Positions 55,176-63,671 of a stretch of 64,000 nt of DNA are shown here, piece by piece; position 1 is the first letter of the stretch; each line of letters starts with the position of its first letter. Under the pieces are notes generated by a model, which searched no databases, was not told the DNA's origin, and was given only the letters and a program-made list of their open reading frames with translations. Made by a program: the position numbers and the translations under genes. Source of the DNA: Nostoc sp. PCC 7524 (GTDB lineage Bacteria; Cyanobacteriota; Cyanobacteriia; Cyanobacteriales; Nostocaceae); the NCBI RefSeq assembly GCF_000316645.1, contig NC_019684.1, forward strand, positions 2,385,501-2,449,500, given 5' to 3'.

Positions 55176-55210
55176 AAGCAAGCGTCATTTACAAACGCTT
55201 GCTTTTTTGC
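55176..55210 (+). terminator. Rho-independent terminator
   Basis: AAGCAAGCGT (55176-55185) and ACGCTTGCTT (55195-55204) form a perfect 10-bp stem followed by TTTTGC. It lies directly behind the 33-aa membrane peptide gene. Confidence 0.82.
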
Positions 55211-55823
55211 TGAAATCCATCCATTCCCGCCCACCGGAGGCGATCGCTTTCTTGCGTACCATGACAATTAGTTAACTGAATCGTCTGGAGATATAGCAGA
55301 AGGCAATAGGCAATAGGCAATAGGCAATAGTAAAATCCATGCCATGAATGAGTTTGAGCTTTTAGTCATGCCCTAATCGCCTTGTCTACAGCTATACATC
55401 CCCAGCAATAAATAATTTCATCTTTATAGAAAACACAAATATTTATCTTGAAATTTTACTGGTATAGATGATAAATTCTCTGAGACTCAAATCTTTTCTC
55501 AATTTACATAACAAGTCAACTATATTACATCAAATGTAGAAAACCATGACTATACTGACTCAGGTAAGTAAACCATGACACAAAAATCGCACTTTTTTAA
55601 CGGTAATCTTGATAGCAAATTAAGTAAAATTACTGTTTGAAGGATTTGATAAATGCTCATAGGATTTACCTGATTGATCAATAGCATTTTTTATCAGTGT
55701 AAGTGTCTAGAAAAAACATCGAAATTGCTTTTAAATACTATCTGATTTTCTATTAATTACATTGTGTCATAAATTCATATTAGCTATTGTGGATCACATC
55801 AGAATGCTTCAGGAGTAATGGTA
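55211..55823. other. Intergenic region with a heptad array
   Basis: About 600 bp, with four AATAGGC units at 55301-55330 (same family as 87-119). Two overlapping ATG frames of 10-21 codons near 55546-55640 are not supported. Otherwise featureless. Confidence 0.6.
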
Positions 55824-56111
55824 ATGAATCAAATTCAATTAACTTTAATTATTAGTTATCTATTGATGAGTTGTTACTTTTTTAGTAACTGGCTGCGGTT
55901 TTCTATGCGTCACCCTAACTCTTCTCCAGAAGACAGGTTTTTAACTTTTATCATGTTTTTAATTACAACTATTTTCTGGCCGGTGATTGTTCCTATATCT
56001 TTGATAGAGGTATTCAAGACGCGAAAACTAGAAATAAACACTGTTATTCCAGTTCTCTTAGCAATATTTGCTTTTAGTATTTCTTACCTCATATCTGAAT
56101 TTTCTGCATAG
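55824..56111 (+). CDS. Small membrane protein of unknown function
   Basis: 95 aa from ATG 55824, which has AGGAG eight bases upstream; the ATG at 55818 is too close to it. There are three hydrophobic segments: LTLIISYLLMSCYFFSNWL, LTFIMFLITTIFWPVIVPIS and NTVIPVLLAIFAFSISYLI. No family is recognised. Confidence 0.65.
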   Translation: MNQIQLTLIISYLLMSCYFFSNWLRFSMRHPNSSPEDRFLTFIMFLITTIFWPVIVPISLIEVFKTRKLEINTVIPVLLAIFAFSISYLISEFSA

Positions 56112-56253
56112 ACATCACACTTCATTAGTAATCAAAAAATTTATTTTCATTAGACCCCCCTGTAGTCACCCTTGGCAAGGACGGCGCTAGCCAGGGGGTA
56201 AAATATATGACAGCTTCATCAAGAAATGGTATCGCTATTTCCTACCTTCATCA

Positions 56254-56715
56254 TTACGCAGCGAACATTTGTTGCAAGTTTTCTGGATGTGTAGCTGCTA
56301 AATATTGATCTGCCATTTCTGGTGTTAGCAGTTCTATCATGATTCGGTTTTCTAACCAGAACTCAATGACATCAAAGAAGGAATCGCGGTTACAGCGTAC
56401 AACTCTCCAACCTTCTCGGTATCCAATTTCTTCTATTTTATCCTGAGTAGTAGAGACAGAAATAGCTGCATGGGTAGCTGTATATCCAGAAACAGTAGGA
56501 GTCTCTACAAAAGTTACTTCGTTATCTCCTTCACCGGGTTTTAGCTCAGTGTTTAAGGGATAAACTTCAATACCTGTGCCATGTTCATCAAGGGGGAAAA
56601 CCATATAACTACCTGGATGGGGGAAAAAGGGAACAGATTTGCCATCCAATACTTCCGCTAGCACTTGGGCAACGTGTTGGGGGTTTTCAGCAGCAATGGA
56701 AATGTGATGAATCAT
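56254..56715 (-). CDS. VOC (glyoxalase/dioxygenase superfamily) protein
   Basis: 153 aa. The N-terminus MIHHISIAAENPQHVAQVLAE is a typical VOC beta-alpha unit, with a likely metal His near residue 3-4. HGTGIEVYPLN near residue 45 and ATHAAISVSTTQDKIEEI near 80 form the second half, and RIMIELLTPE supplies a Glu ligand. Substrate is unknown. A TATG-rich leader is followed by a hairpin-containing intergenic region. Confidence 0.72.
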   Translation of the reverse strand: MIHHISIAAENPQHVAQVLAEVLDGKSVPFFPHPGSYMVFPLDEHGTGIEVYPLNTELKPGEGDNEVTFVETPTVSGYTATHAAISVSTTQDKIEEIGYREGWRVVRCNRDSFFDVIEFWLENRIMIELLTPEMADQYLAATHPENLQQMFAA

Positions 56716-56849
56716 ATATACCTCACCGCCCCATGTTTATGGGGTGAATCAATTTTTTATTTGGAGGATAAATACTCCAAAAGTGGTTTGAATACTTCTC
56801 ATCAGTTGGGCGTGAATTTATGCAGACGAGGCTTAAAAAATTGATCAAC

Positions 56850-57072
56850 AAGAAAGGCAGGAGGCAGAGGGCAGAAGGCTTTTATGTTTATCTTCTGTCT
56901 GATGCACAAGCCTTCTGGCGACCGGAAGGGAGCAAGGGTTTGAGTCCCCCACTGAAATCTTCTCTACGAGACGCTGCGCGAATGATTCAGTGGTACTTAT
57001 TTGGTGGGGGTCTGAATCCCCCACCAAATTCTTTCCTTCTGCCTCCTGCCTCCTGCCTTCTGCCTTCTTTTC
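56850..57072. repeat. Fold-back element with heptad arms (copy 2)
   Basis: The left arm (56850-56880, GGAGGCA/GAAGGCA units) is the inverse complement of the right arm (57034-57072). The interior has a perfect hairpin of 12-bp arms (56999-57010 and 57018-57029) and a nested CCACTGAA..TTCAGTGG stem. The arrangement matches copy 1 at 13225-13412, including a GGGG..TTCAAA or CTGAAT..CCCC core. Confidence 0.78.
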
Positions 57073-57093
57073 AAGGACTTCTAAATTCACAAT

Positions 57094-57912
57094 TTAGTTA
57101 GTATTCTTCAAACGGGGTTGACAACAATTAATCAGTGGTTGATGAGCTATTTCCTCTAAGCCAACTGAATGGAGCAAAGTTGTCCACTTTGTTAGTAAAG
57201 TCTCATTTTTGGGATTGCTAAGGCGTAAGTCTGCCAAACTCATGAGCGCATCGTACCAAACACCATTTGCGGCGTACAGCGTCACCTTTTGTGGCAGTTC
57301 TGCTTGTTTGAGTTGTTGTGTTAATGTTGAATTTTGGTTAACCCTTTGTACCCAACCATCTGCATAATCCAGTTTCAGAGGTTGTTTTTGGTCACATTGC
57401 ACCCGTACCTTCAAAAACCAGTGATACATTTTTCCTACCTGCAATGAGGCTTCATTCGGAGGTAAATGAACGCTAATAATTCCTGGTGATTCCGGTGGCG
57501 TTAGAGGAGTACGGTATAAAGTTTTACTTTTATTATTAGTTTGTTCTTGCAAAACAAACTCTATGTTGCTGATAGATGAGGCACTGTAGGGAACAAAAAA
57601 GAAAAAGTAAGGATGTTCAGCGTTTGTTAAACCCCAAACTTGAGTTATGGGAATAACCGCTTGCTTACCTTGGTTAAGAGTCTGCTGATAGGTTGGTACT
57701 AAAGCTGTTACGGTTTGATTCCCTGCGTTGCATCCACGGCTGGCAGCCCCACTTCTAGAACCTGCTGCACTTCGGTCTGGTGGTGGCGGTGGTGGGATAA
57801 ATTTGACTGAGGCCAGATGATGATTAGCTGGTAGAGCCTGGAGTTGTAACGGGTAGGATATGTTACTAATGAATGCTACCCCCAAGGCTATGGTTAATTG
57901 CAGGATTTTCAT
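57094..57912 (-). CDS. DUF928 exported protein
   Basis: 272 aa. A signal peptide covers about residues 1-27 (LTIALGVAFISNISYPLQLQALP). A proline-rich IPPPPPPDRSAAGSR stretch is followed by GCNAGNQTVTALVPTY and the DUF928 core (HPYFFFFVPYSASSISNIEF, YRTPLTPPESPGIISVHLP, GKMYHWFLKVRVQCD, ANGVWYDALMSLADLR). It follows the CHAT-CHASE2 gene by 27 bp, a pairing that is common in cyanobacteria. It is probably periplasmic and interacts with the sensor, which is inference. Confidence 0.82.
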   Translation of the reverse strand: MKILQLTIALGVAFISNISYPLQLQALPANHHLASVKFIPPPPPPDRSAAGSRSGAASRGCNAGNQTVTALVPTYQQTLNQGKQAVIPITQVWGLTNAEHPYFFFFVPYSASSISNIEFVLQEQTNNKSKTLYRTPLTPPESPGIISVHLPPNEASLQVGKMYHWFLKVRVQCDQKQPLKLDYADGWVQRVNQNSTLTQQLKQAELPQKVTLYAANGVWYDALMSLADLRLSNPKNETLLTKWTTLLHSVGLEEIAHQPLINCCQPRLKNTN

Positions 57913-57939
57913 AATTTGTCGTCAAGTAAAAATATATTT

Positions 57940-60375
57940 TTATGATTTTGGGATAGGCTTGATGACGGCTACTAAGGTGACAGCATTACCTCCTAAAGCG
58001 ATCGCCGCAGGTATGAAGATAACCCAACAACTGTATAGTATTAATAATATCAGGCAGAAACCGTATAAACTCAGGAATGCTCCTCCAACTGCCAACCCTA
58101 AATAAGTGGGTTGTCGCAGATATACAGCAAGTAAACCCCCTGTGACAGCCCAACCCCAAACCCAAATCACTTCACCCCAGACATTCCAAGTCCATAATAA
58201 AGGTCGCCCATCCAAAGCCGCACTCAACAAATGACTCACCATCTGTGCTTGTAAACAAACTCCTGCGATTGCCTGTGATTTACCTTGAGAGGAAGCATAG
58301 GGAGTCAGTGAATAATCCCGAAAGCTTTCGGCTGTTGTGCCAATCAAAATTATTTTGTCTTTAACTGCATCGGCTGGTATTTTACCAGTTAATGCTTGTT
58401 GCAAGGTGATGCGGGGGGCGATCGCTTCTAAGTTAGGAAAGGAGCGATAATTGAGTAAAATTTGGTGTCCTAGAGCGTCAATACCTTGGTAGCCGCCAGT
58501 ATGGGCTTCGATGGGTTGAAATTTTAGCTGACCTAGTTGCCATGCTCCATCAGGCGTAAATTGTAACTGAATACCTTCAGTATATAAATAACGTAGAGCC
58601 AACTGCACATTTAAAGCATAAGGTGCAGTACAGGGAGATGAGGGAGGGGGAGTTAAGGCCAAAAGATGACGGCGTACAACATGATCCGCATCAATGACAA
58701 TATCACTAAAGCCGAGAGCATCAGGGGAAACTTCTGGCGGGGGTTTGATGCCTGGTTTGCCAGTTTGGGGGTTACTAACTTGACATACTGCCACAAAGCG
58801 ATCGCTTTTTCTCATGCGTTCCGCCAACTTTGGATAAGCCGGCTGTACAGCATAATCTCGGTATATATCCAAACCTATCACCCGTGGCTGATACGCATCT
58901 AATTTTGCTAACAACTTATCCAAAGCCTCATCTGATAATGACCCCCGTCTATTGGGAGATTGGGCTTGTACATCTTCTTCCGTAATTTCAATTACCAGTA
59001 TGCGAGAATCTGGTTTTTCTTGGGGACGCAGACGCAGCAGGTGGTCAAATGCCATTAACTCCCATGATTGTAGTAAACCAAAATACCGCACTCCCATTAA
59101 CAATGCTGTTGTTACTATGCTAGTAAGCATGACCGCAGACAAAACTTGTCGGAGGTTGATACCTCCTCTATTTGGGGTTTTAGGTAAGGTTGTTATTTGC
59201 TGACTATTCTGGTTGACGTGTAATTCTCGCCATAATAAAGGCATTGTTGCTGGGTTTTGATAAATGACAGGCAACCAAGTAGCACAGGGAAATTGAGTTT
59301 CTAGTCCTTGCAAACGTTCCCGTGCTTCTCTAACTGCTATGTATAAAGATTCACCACTGGCAAAAGCTTCTAAAAAATATTTCAGAAATTCTTGTGCCAC
59401 CCTATCAGGAACAGGTTCTCGCATGACGATGATTTGGGGTATATTTAAGTCTGCAAACTCCCTCGCCAAACCCAAACCATCACAGGAGTTAAAAATTGCC
59501 AAATGCAAACCCCGTTCTACTGCTTTCCGCAAGCCGTACTTTAATTGACTAATTGTCAAGCTTTCGGTTTGATTAATATAAATTTTCCCCGCATCACCGC
59601 TTCCATCAGTAGCACTATGTCCGGCGAAAAACAAAATCTGCCAGTCTTGTTCCCATAGCTGATCAGTCAGGTCTTTACCTGATGGCTCAACCAGGAAGGT
59701 AGTATTTGCATAAGGTAATTCTGCCAAAAGCTGACTGTCTGTTTGGATATCAATTCCCTGACTATTACCCAAAATTGCTAAAACTTTCACCTGCGATTGA
59801 GGTGGTGAGTTGCGGCTAACTTGTTCATAACTAGGCGCACTCAGAGCAATTTCGGCTTTGGGATAACGTTCTAATAAATCCCACAAATGCCAAGGGAGTT
59901 TTTGCAATCGCAGGTCATTTGTTTGTAGTAGTACGCGGATATGGTCTTCTGGTACAAGCTTTTCTAGCCATTTTTCGCGGATAGGGCGAAAAGTAGAGGA
60001 TGATAGCCAGGTATTTAAGTGAAATATTAAAGTATCCGCCGCTTTTTCGCAATCTTGCAAGGAAGGGGTTTGTGTTAATTGCTTAGGAATACCGATAGGA
60101 CGACCAGAAAATTTGAGTTGACAGTAAATAGACTGCCATTGATGGTAACAAAGGGGAATTTCTGTATCTGGTGGTAGTTCGCCAGTAATTTCTACAATTG
60201 GTCGGACATTTTCATCACCAATTTGCAGTGTAACAGGAAATCCCGCTTCAAAACTTCCTGTGCCTAACTTTAAAACTACTAACTTATCCAACGTCAGTAC
60301 CCCAGATATGGCAATGTAACTTACTTTAGTACGAAAGGTTACACTACTATATGCAGTAAATGATTTGTCAAACAC
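57940..60375 (-). CDS. CHAT-CHASE2 fusion: caspase-like protease with a periplasmic sensor
   Basis: 811 aa from GTG 60375. After an N-terminal region, a CHAT caspase-like domain (about 130-395) has its catalytic His in FFAGHSATDG near 254 and Cys in IFNSCDGLG near 295. A TM (about 412-432) leads into CHASE2 (about 435-730: MAFDHLLRLRP, VIGLDIYRDY, ILIGTTAESFRDYSLTPY). The last ~80 residues contain three transmembrane helices. Thus an extracytoplasmic sensor is tied to a cytoplasmic protease rather than to a kinase. The DUF928 gene follows in the same operon. Confidence 0.87.
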   Translation of the reverse strand: MFDKSFTAYSSVTFRTKVSYIAISGVLTLDKLVVLKLGTGSFEAGFPVTLQIGDENVRPIVEITGELPPDTEIPLCYHQWQSIYCQLKFSGRPIGIPKQLTQTPSLQDCEKAADTLIFHLNTWLSSSTFRPIREKWLEKLVPEDHIRVLLQTNDLRLQKLPWHLWDLLERYPKAEIALSAPSYEQVSRNSPPQSQVKVLAILGNSQGIDIQTDSQLLAELPYANTTFLVEPSGKDLTDQLWEQDWQILFFAGHSATDGSGDAGKIYINQTESLTISQLKYGLRKAVERGLHLAIFNSCDGLGLAREFADLNIPQIIVMREPVPDRVAQEFLKYFLEAFASGESLYIAVREARERLQGLETQFPCATWLPVIYQNPATMPLLWRELHVNQNSQQITTLPKTPNRGGINLRQVLSAVMLTSIVTTALLMGVRYFGLLQSWELMAFDHLLRLRPQEKPDSRILVIEITEEDVQAQSPNRRGSLSDEALDKLLAKLDAYQPRVIGLDIYRDYAVQPAYPKLAERMRKSDRFVAVCQVSNPQTGKPGIKPPPEVSPDALGFSDIVIDADHVVRRHLLALTPPPSSPCTAPYALNVQLALRYLYTEGIQLQFTPDGAWQLGQLKFQPIEAHTGGYQGIDALGHQILLNYRSFPNLEAIAPRITLQQALTGKIPADAVKDKIILIGTTAESFRDYSLTPYASSQGKSQAIAGVCLQAQMVSHLLSAALDGRPLLWTWNVWGEVIWVWGWAVTGGLLAVYLRQPTYLGLAVGGAFLSLYGFCLILLILYSCWVIFIPAAIALGGNAVTLVAVIKPIPKS

Positions 60376-60423
60376 TGATGAAATCTAACAGTGCTTCACT
60401 CAAATCTTCGAGAACAGGCAAGC

Positions 60424-62622
60424 TTACAATAATTTGTCTGGTGTGATGGGCAGATGACGGATGCGCTTACCTGTGGCATGATAAACTGCATTAGCGATCG
60501 CAGCTGCTACGCCAACAATCGGTAATTCACCCAAGCTTTTAGTTCCCAGTGAATTTACATAAGGATCATGTTCCTCAATAAATTGCACTTCCATGCTGGG
60601 AATATCTGCATGAACGGGAATCAAGTAGTCGGAAAGGTTAGCACCAATGATTCTACCGCTATGATCATCGATGACTGTTTTCTCCATTAAAGCCATGCCA
60701 ATTCCCCAGGTAATACCACCAATTACTTGACTGCGTGCTGTTTTCGTGTTAAGAATGCGTCCCGCACTGTAAACGCCTACGCAACGTCTAACTTTCACTT
60801 CGCCTAACAACTCGTCAACGGCTACTTCCACAAACACCGCACCAAAGGAATGTTTGGCATATTGTTTACTTTCTGGGTTGGGTGCGGTGGCTTCTGTCAC
60901 TACTAAACTCTCTAACCCATGTCGCTGCAAAATCTCAGTGTAACTGTCTCGCCGGGATGGTTCTTGGTTTGAGAATATCTGTCCTGACTCAACGCTAATA
61001 TCGGCTAATTGACACCCATAAAGCGGCGAGTTAGAGTCTGAGATTGCCATTTGTATCAGCCTTTCCCGTGCAGCAGTGGCGGCTTGATGCACAGCCGGGG
61101 AAACACTCGCTACAGTAATAGAGTTACCTGCAATGGGTGCTGTGGGAAGATTGCTATCACCTAAAGTAAAGTGTACTGGTTGGCTGGGTAAACCTAACGC
61201 CTCAGCCGCGACTTGAGTCATGACTGTGTAAGTACCTGTACCAATGTCTTGAGTCCCAGTTTCAACACTGACTTCTCCAGTGGCAAAAACTTCAACTTTG
61301 ACGTTTGCAGACATGGAATTGGTGGGAAATGTCGCACTCGCCATCCCCCAACCAATTAGGAAGTTACCATCCTGCATGGCACGGGGTGTAGGGTGACGTT
61401 GTGACCAACCGAAAATCTCTGCCCCTTTTTGATAACATTGTTGGAGGGATTTACTTGACCAAGGTAAGCCTGTTTGGGGATCGATATCTGCATGATTGTG
61501 TAATCTGATGTCGATGGGATCAAGATTTAAAGCGTAGGCGAGTTCATCCATTGCTGATTCTAAGGCAAACATCCCCGGTGCTTCTCCCGGCGCACGCATA
61601 AAGGTGGGTGTACCTGTATTAGTTCGCCCTAGCCGATATTTTACTTCTAGGTTGGGACAGGCATACATCATGGTTGTAGCTGCACCTACAGGTTCTACAA
61701 AGTCCTCAAACATGGATGTTAAGGATGTACCAATGTGTTTAATGAGGGTGAGGTGTCCTTGTTTGGTTGCACCTAGAGTGAGTTCTTGGTAAGTTTGGGA
61801 TCTATAACCGCAATTAGTATACATTTGCGATCGCGTTAGTACAAGTTTCACCGGACGCTGGACTTGACGCGAGGCGATCGCAGCTAGGATAGTATGAGAA
61901 CGTAGTAAGGCTTTACAGCCAAAACCGCCACCTAAATATTTGGAGATGACGCGGACATTTTCTGGCGGCAGATTCAGCACCCTAGCAAGGCTTCTTTGTG
62001 TGCCGGAAATGCCTTGAGTGGTTTCATATACTGTTAAATTATCCCCATCCCAGATGGCAATGGTGGCAGATGTTTCTAAAGGATTGTGATGTTCCATTGG
62101 TGTGGTGTACACCTGTTCAATCAAGATATCTGCCTGTGCTTTGCCAGCATTAATATCGCCTCTGGTAATCTTGCCGGGCATAATGCCAAAAAAGATAGAT
62201 TCTGGCTCAAATACCTCTGGTAATGCTTGCGCCATTGTCACTGTCGGCGGTGCTGCTTCGTAGGTGATGTTTACCAGGGATGCGGCGTATTCGGCTTGTT
62301 CTAAGGTTTCGGCGACTATAATTCCCAAGGGTTGGCCATTGTAGTAAATACTATCATCTTTTTCTGGTGTATTTGTTGGGGCGGAAAAGAAAGGGATGTT
62401 GATTAAGTTGGGGGTTTGATGATAGGTGATGATGTCTAATACACCAGGGGCGTTTAAGGCTGGAGTGGTGTCTATGCTGATAACTTTACCTTTGGCAATT
62501 GTGCTTTGCAATATTGCTCCATAGGTGATTTTTTTGATGGGTACATCGGCTGTGTATTGGGCTTTTCCTGTTACTTTTAAGTCGCCGTCTACGCGGTTTA
62601 GGGGTTTACCGATGATTTTCAT
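60424..62622 (-). CDS. Molybdopterin-binding large subunit of a PaoC/xanthine dehydrogenase-type enzyme
   Basis: 732 aa. The molybdenum cofactor subunit of a three-subunit hydroxylase has VDGDLKVTGKAQYTADVP at the N-terminus, KYLGGGFGCKALLR, PTFMRAPGEAPGMFALESAMDE, GTQDIGTGTYTVMTQV and, near the C-terminus, KSLGELPIVGVAAAIANAV, with the catalytic Glu in LGE. This resembles the periplasmic aldehyde oxidase PaoC more than purine-specific XdhB. It is last in the operon, 77 bp after the FAD subunit. No PaoD/XdhC-type maturase is visible downstream. Confidence 0.87.
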   Translation of the reverse strand: MKIIGKPLNRVDGDLKVTGKAQYTADVPIKKITYGAILQSTIAKGKVISIDTTPALNAPGVLDIITYHQTPNLINIPFFSAPTNTPEKDDSIYYNGQPLGIIVAETLEQAEYAASLVNITYEAAPPTVTMAQALPEVFEPESIFFGIMPGKITRGDINAGKAQADILIEQVYTTPMEHHNPLETSATIAIWDGDNLTVYETTQGISGTQRSLARVLNLPPENVRVISKYLGGGFGCKALLRSHTILAAIASRQVQRPVKLVLTRSQMYTNCGYRSQTYQELTLGATKQGHLTLIKHIGTSLTSMFEDFVEPVGAATTMMYACPNLEVKYRLGRTNTGTPTFMRAPGEAPGMFALESAMDELAYALNLDPIDIRLHNHADIDPQTGLPWSSKSLQQCYQKGAEIFGWSQRHPTPRAMQDGNFLIGWGMASATFPTNSMSANVKVEVFATGEVSVETGTQDIGTGTYTVMTQVAAEALGLPSQPVHFTLGDSNLPTAPIAGNSITVASVSPAVHQAATAARERLIQMAISDSNSPLYGCQLADISVESGQIFSNQEPSRRDSYTEILQRHGLESLVVTEATAPNPESKQYAKHSFGAVFVEVAVDELLGEVKVRRCVGVYSAGRILNTKTARSQVIGGITWGIGMALMEKTVIDDHSGRIIGANLSDYLIPVHADIPSMEVQFIEEHDPYVNSLGTKSLGELPIVGVAAAIANAVYHATGKRIRHLPITPDKLL

Positions 62623-62699
62623 GTTTTCGCTGGGTGATTAAGATAATTTTTTGTTTCGCGCAAAGGCGCAGAGCCGCAAAGGTTTAAAGAATGGTAAGT

Positions 62700-63671
62700 T
62701 TAATTGTTGTTGAGTGCGCGAAGTAAAATGCGTTTTACTAATTCAATTTTGAACTGATTGTGTTGTTGGGGTTTGGCTGTTTTGGTTGCTAGTTCTGCGG
62801 CGGTGGTGAATGTATTTTGATTTAGTGGTTTACTTTGCAAAAATTTTTCTACTTCCCACAACCGCCAGGGTTTTGTAGCTACTCCACCCAAGGCTATTTT
62901 TGCAGTTTTAATTGTGTTATCTTCTATATCTACAGCAATGGCTACAGATACTAAGGCAAATTCATATGCTGCTCTATCTCTGACTTTTAAATAATTTGAT
63001 TTTCTAATACACTCCTCATTTGGTAGTTCTACAGCAACAATTAGTTCTCCAGGTTGTAATAGTGTTTCTTTATGGGGTGTGTCTCCTGGTAAAAGATAAA
63101 AGTCATGAATGGAAATGCGGCGTTCTTGTTCTATTCCTTGAATACAAATAACTGCATCTAATGCTGTTAAAGCCACTGCTAAATCGGAGGGATGAACGGC
63201 AATACAATGTTCGCTTGTACCCAAAATGGCGTGCATCCGGTTGTAACCATTAATGGCAGAACAACCTATACCTGGGGTGCGTTTATTGCAAGGAAAAGCC
63301 GCATCCCGATAATAGGGACAGCGCACTTTTTGCAGTAAGTTACCGCCAACTGTCGCCATGTTTCTGAGTTGGGGTGATGCGCTTTGGTTGATTGCTTGGC
63401 TAATGACTGGATAGTGTTTTTGAATATGTGGATGCAATGCTACATCAATCAGCCGACACACTGCACCAATCCTCACTCCTGTGGCAGAAATTTCAATATT
63501 ATTTAAGGGTAAACTGTTAATATCAATTAATGTTTGGGCTGTCTGTACTTTATCCTTGATCAAGCCTAATAAATCTGTGCCACCAGCTATCAATGTTGCA
63601 TTTTTATCTTGTGTTAATATAGTATTCACTTGTTCTTGTGTTCTCACTTTTGCATAACTAAATGACTGCAT
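62700..63671 (-). CDS. FAD-binding subunit of the aldehyde oxidoreductase, PaoB-like with an extra Fe-S site
   Basis: 323 aa. FAD motifs are ATLIAGGTDLLGLIKD near residue 25 and NMATVGGNLLQ near 104. Between residues 117 and 156 four Cys occur (C118, C128, C137, C156; CPYYRDAAFPCNKRTPGIGC). This matches the segment that binds an additional [4Fe-4S] cluster in E. coli PaoB. The start overlaps the [2Fe-2S] subunit by 14 bp, showing translational coupling. Confidence 0.87.
   Translation of the reverse strand: MQSFSYAKVRTQEQVNTILTQDKNATLIAGGTDLLGLIKDKVQTAQTLIDINSLPLNNIEISATGVRIGAVCRLIDVALHPHIQKHYPVISQAINQSASPQLRNMATVGGNLLQKVRCPYYRDAAFPCNKRTPGIGCSAINGYNRMHAILGTSEHCIAVHPSDLAVALTALDAVICIQGIEQERRISIHDFYLLPGDTPHKETLLQPGELIVAVELPNEECIRKSNYLKVRDRAAYEFALVSVAIAVDIEDNTIKTAKIALGGVATKPWRLWEVEKFLQSKPLNQNTFTTAAELATKTAKPQQHNQFKIELVKRILLRALNNN

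Noticed and set aside
56820..57101. Frames of 81-93 codons on both strands
   Set aside because: They are produced by the fold-back element with heptad arms.
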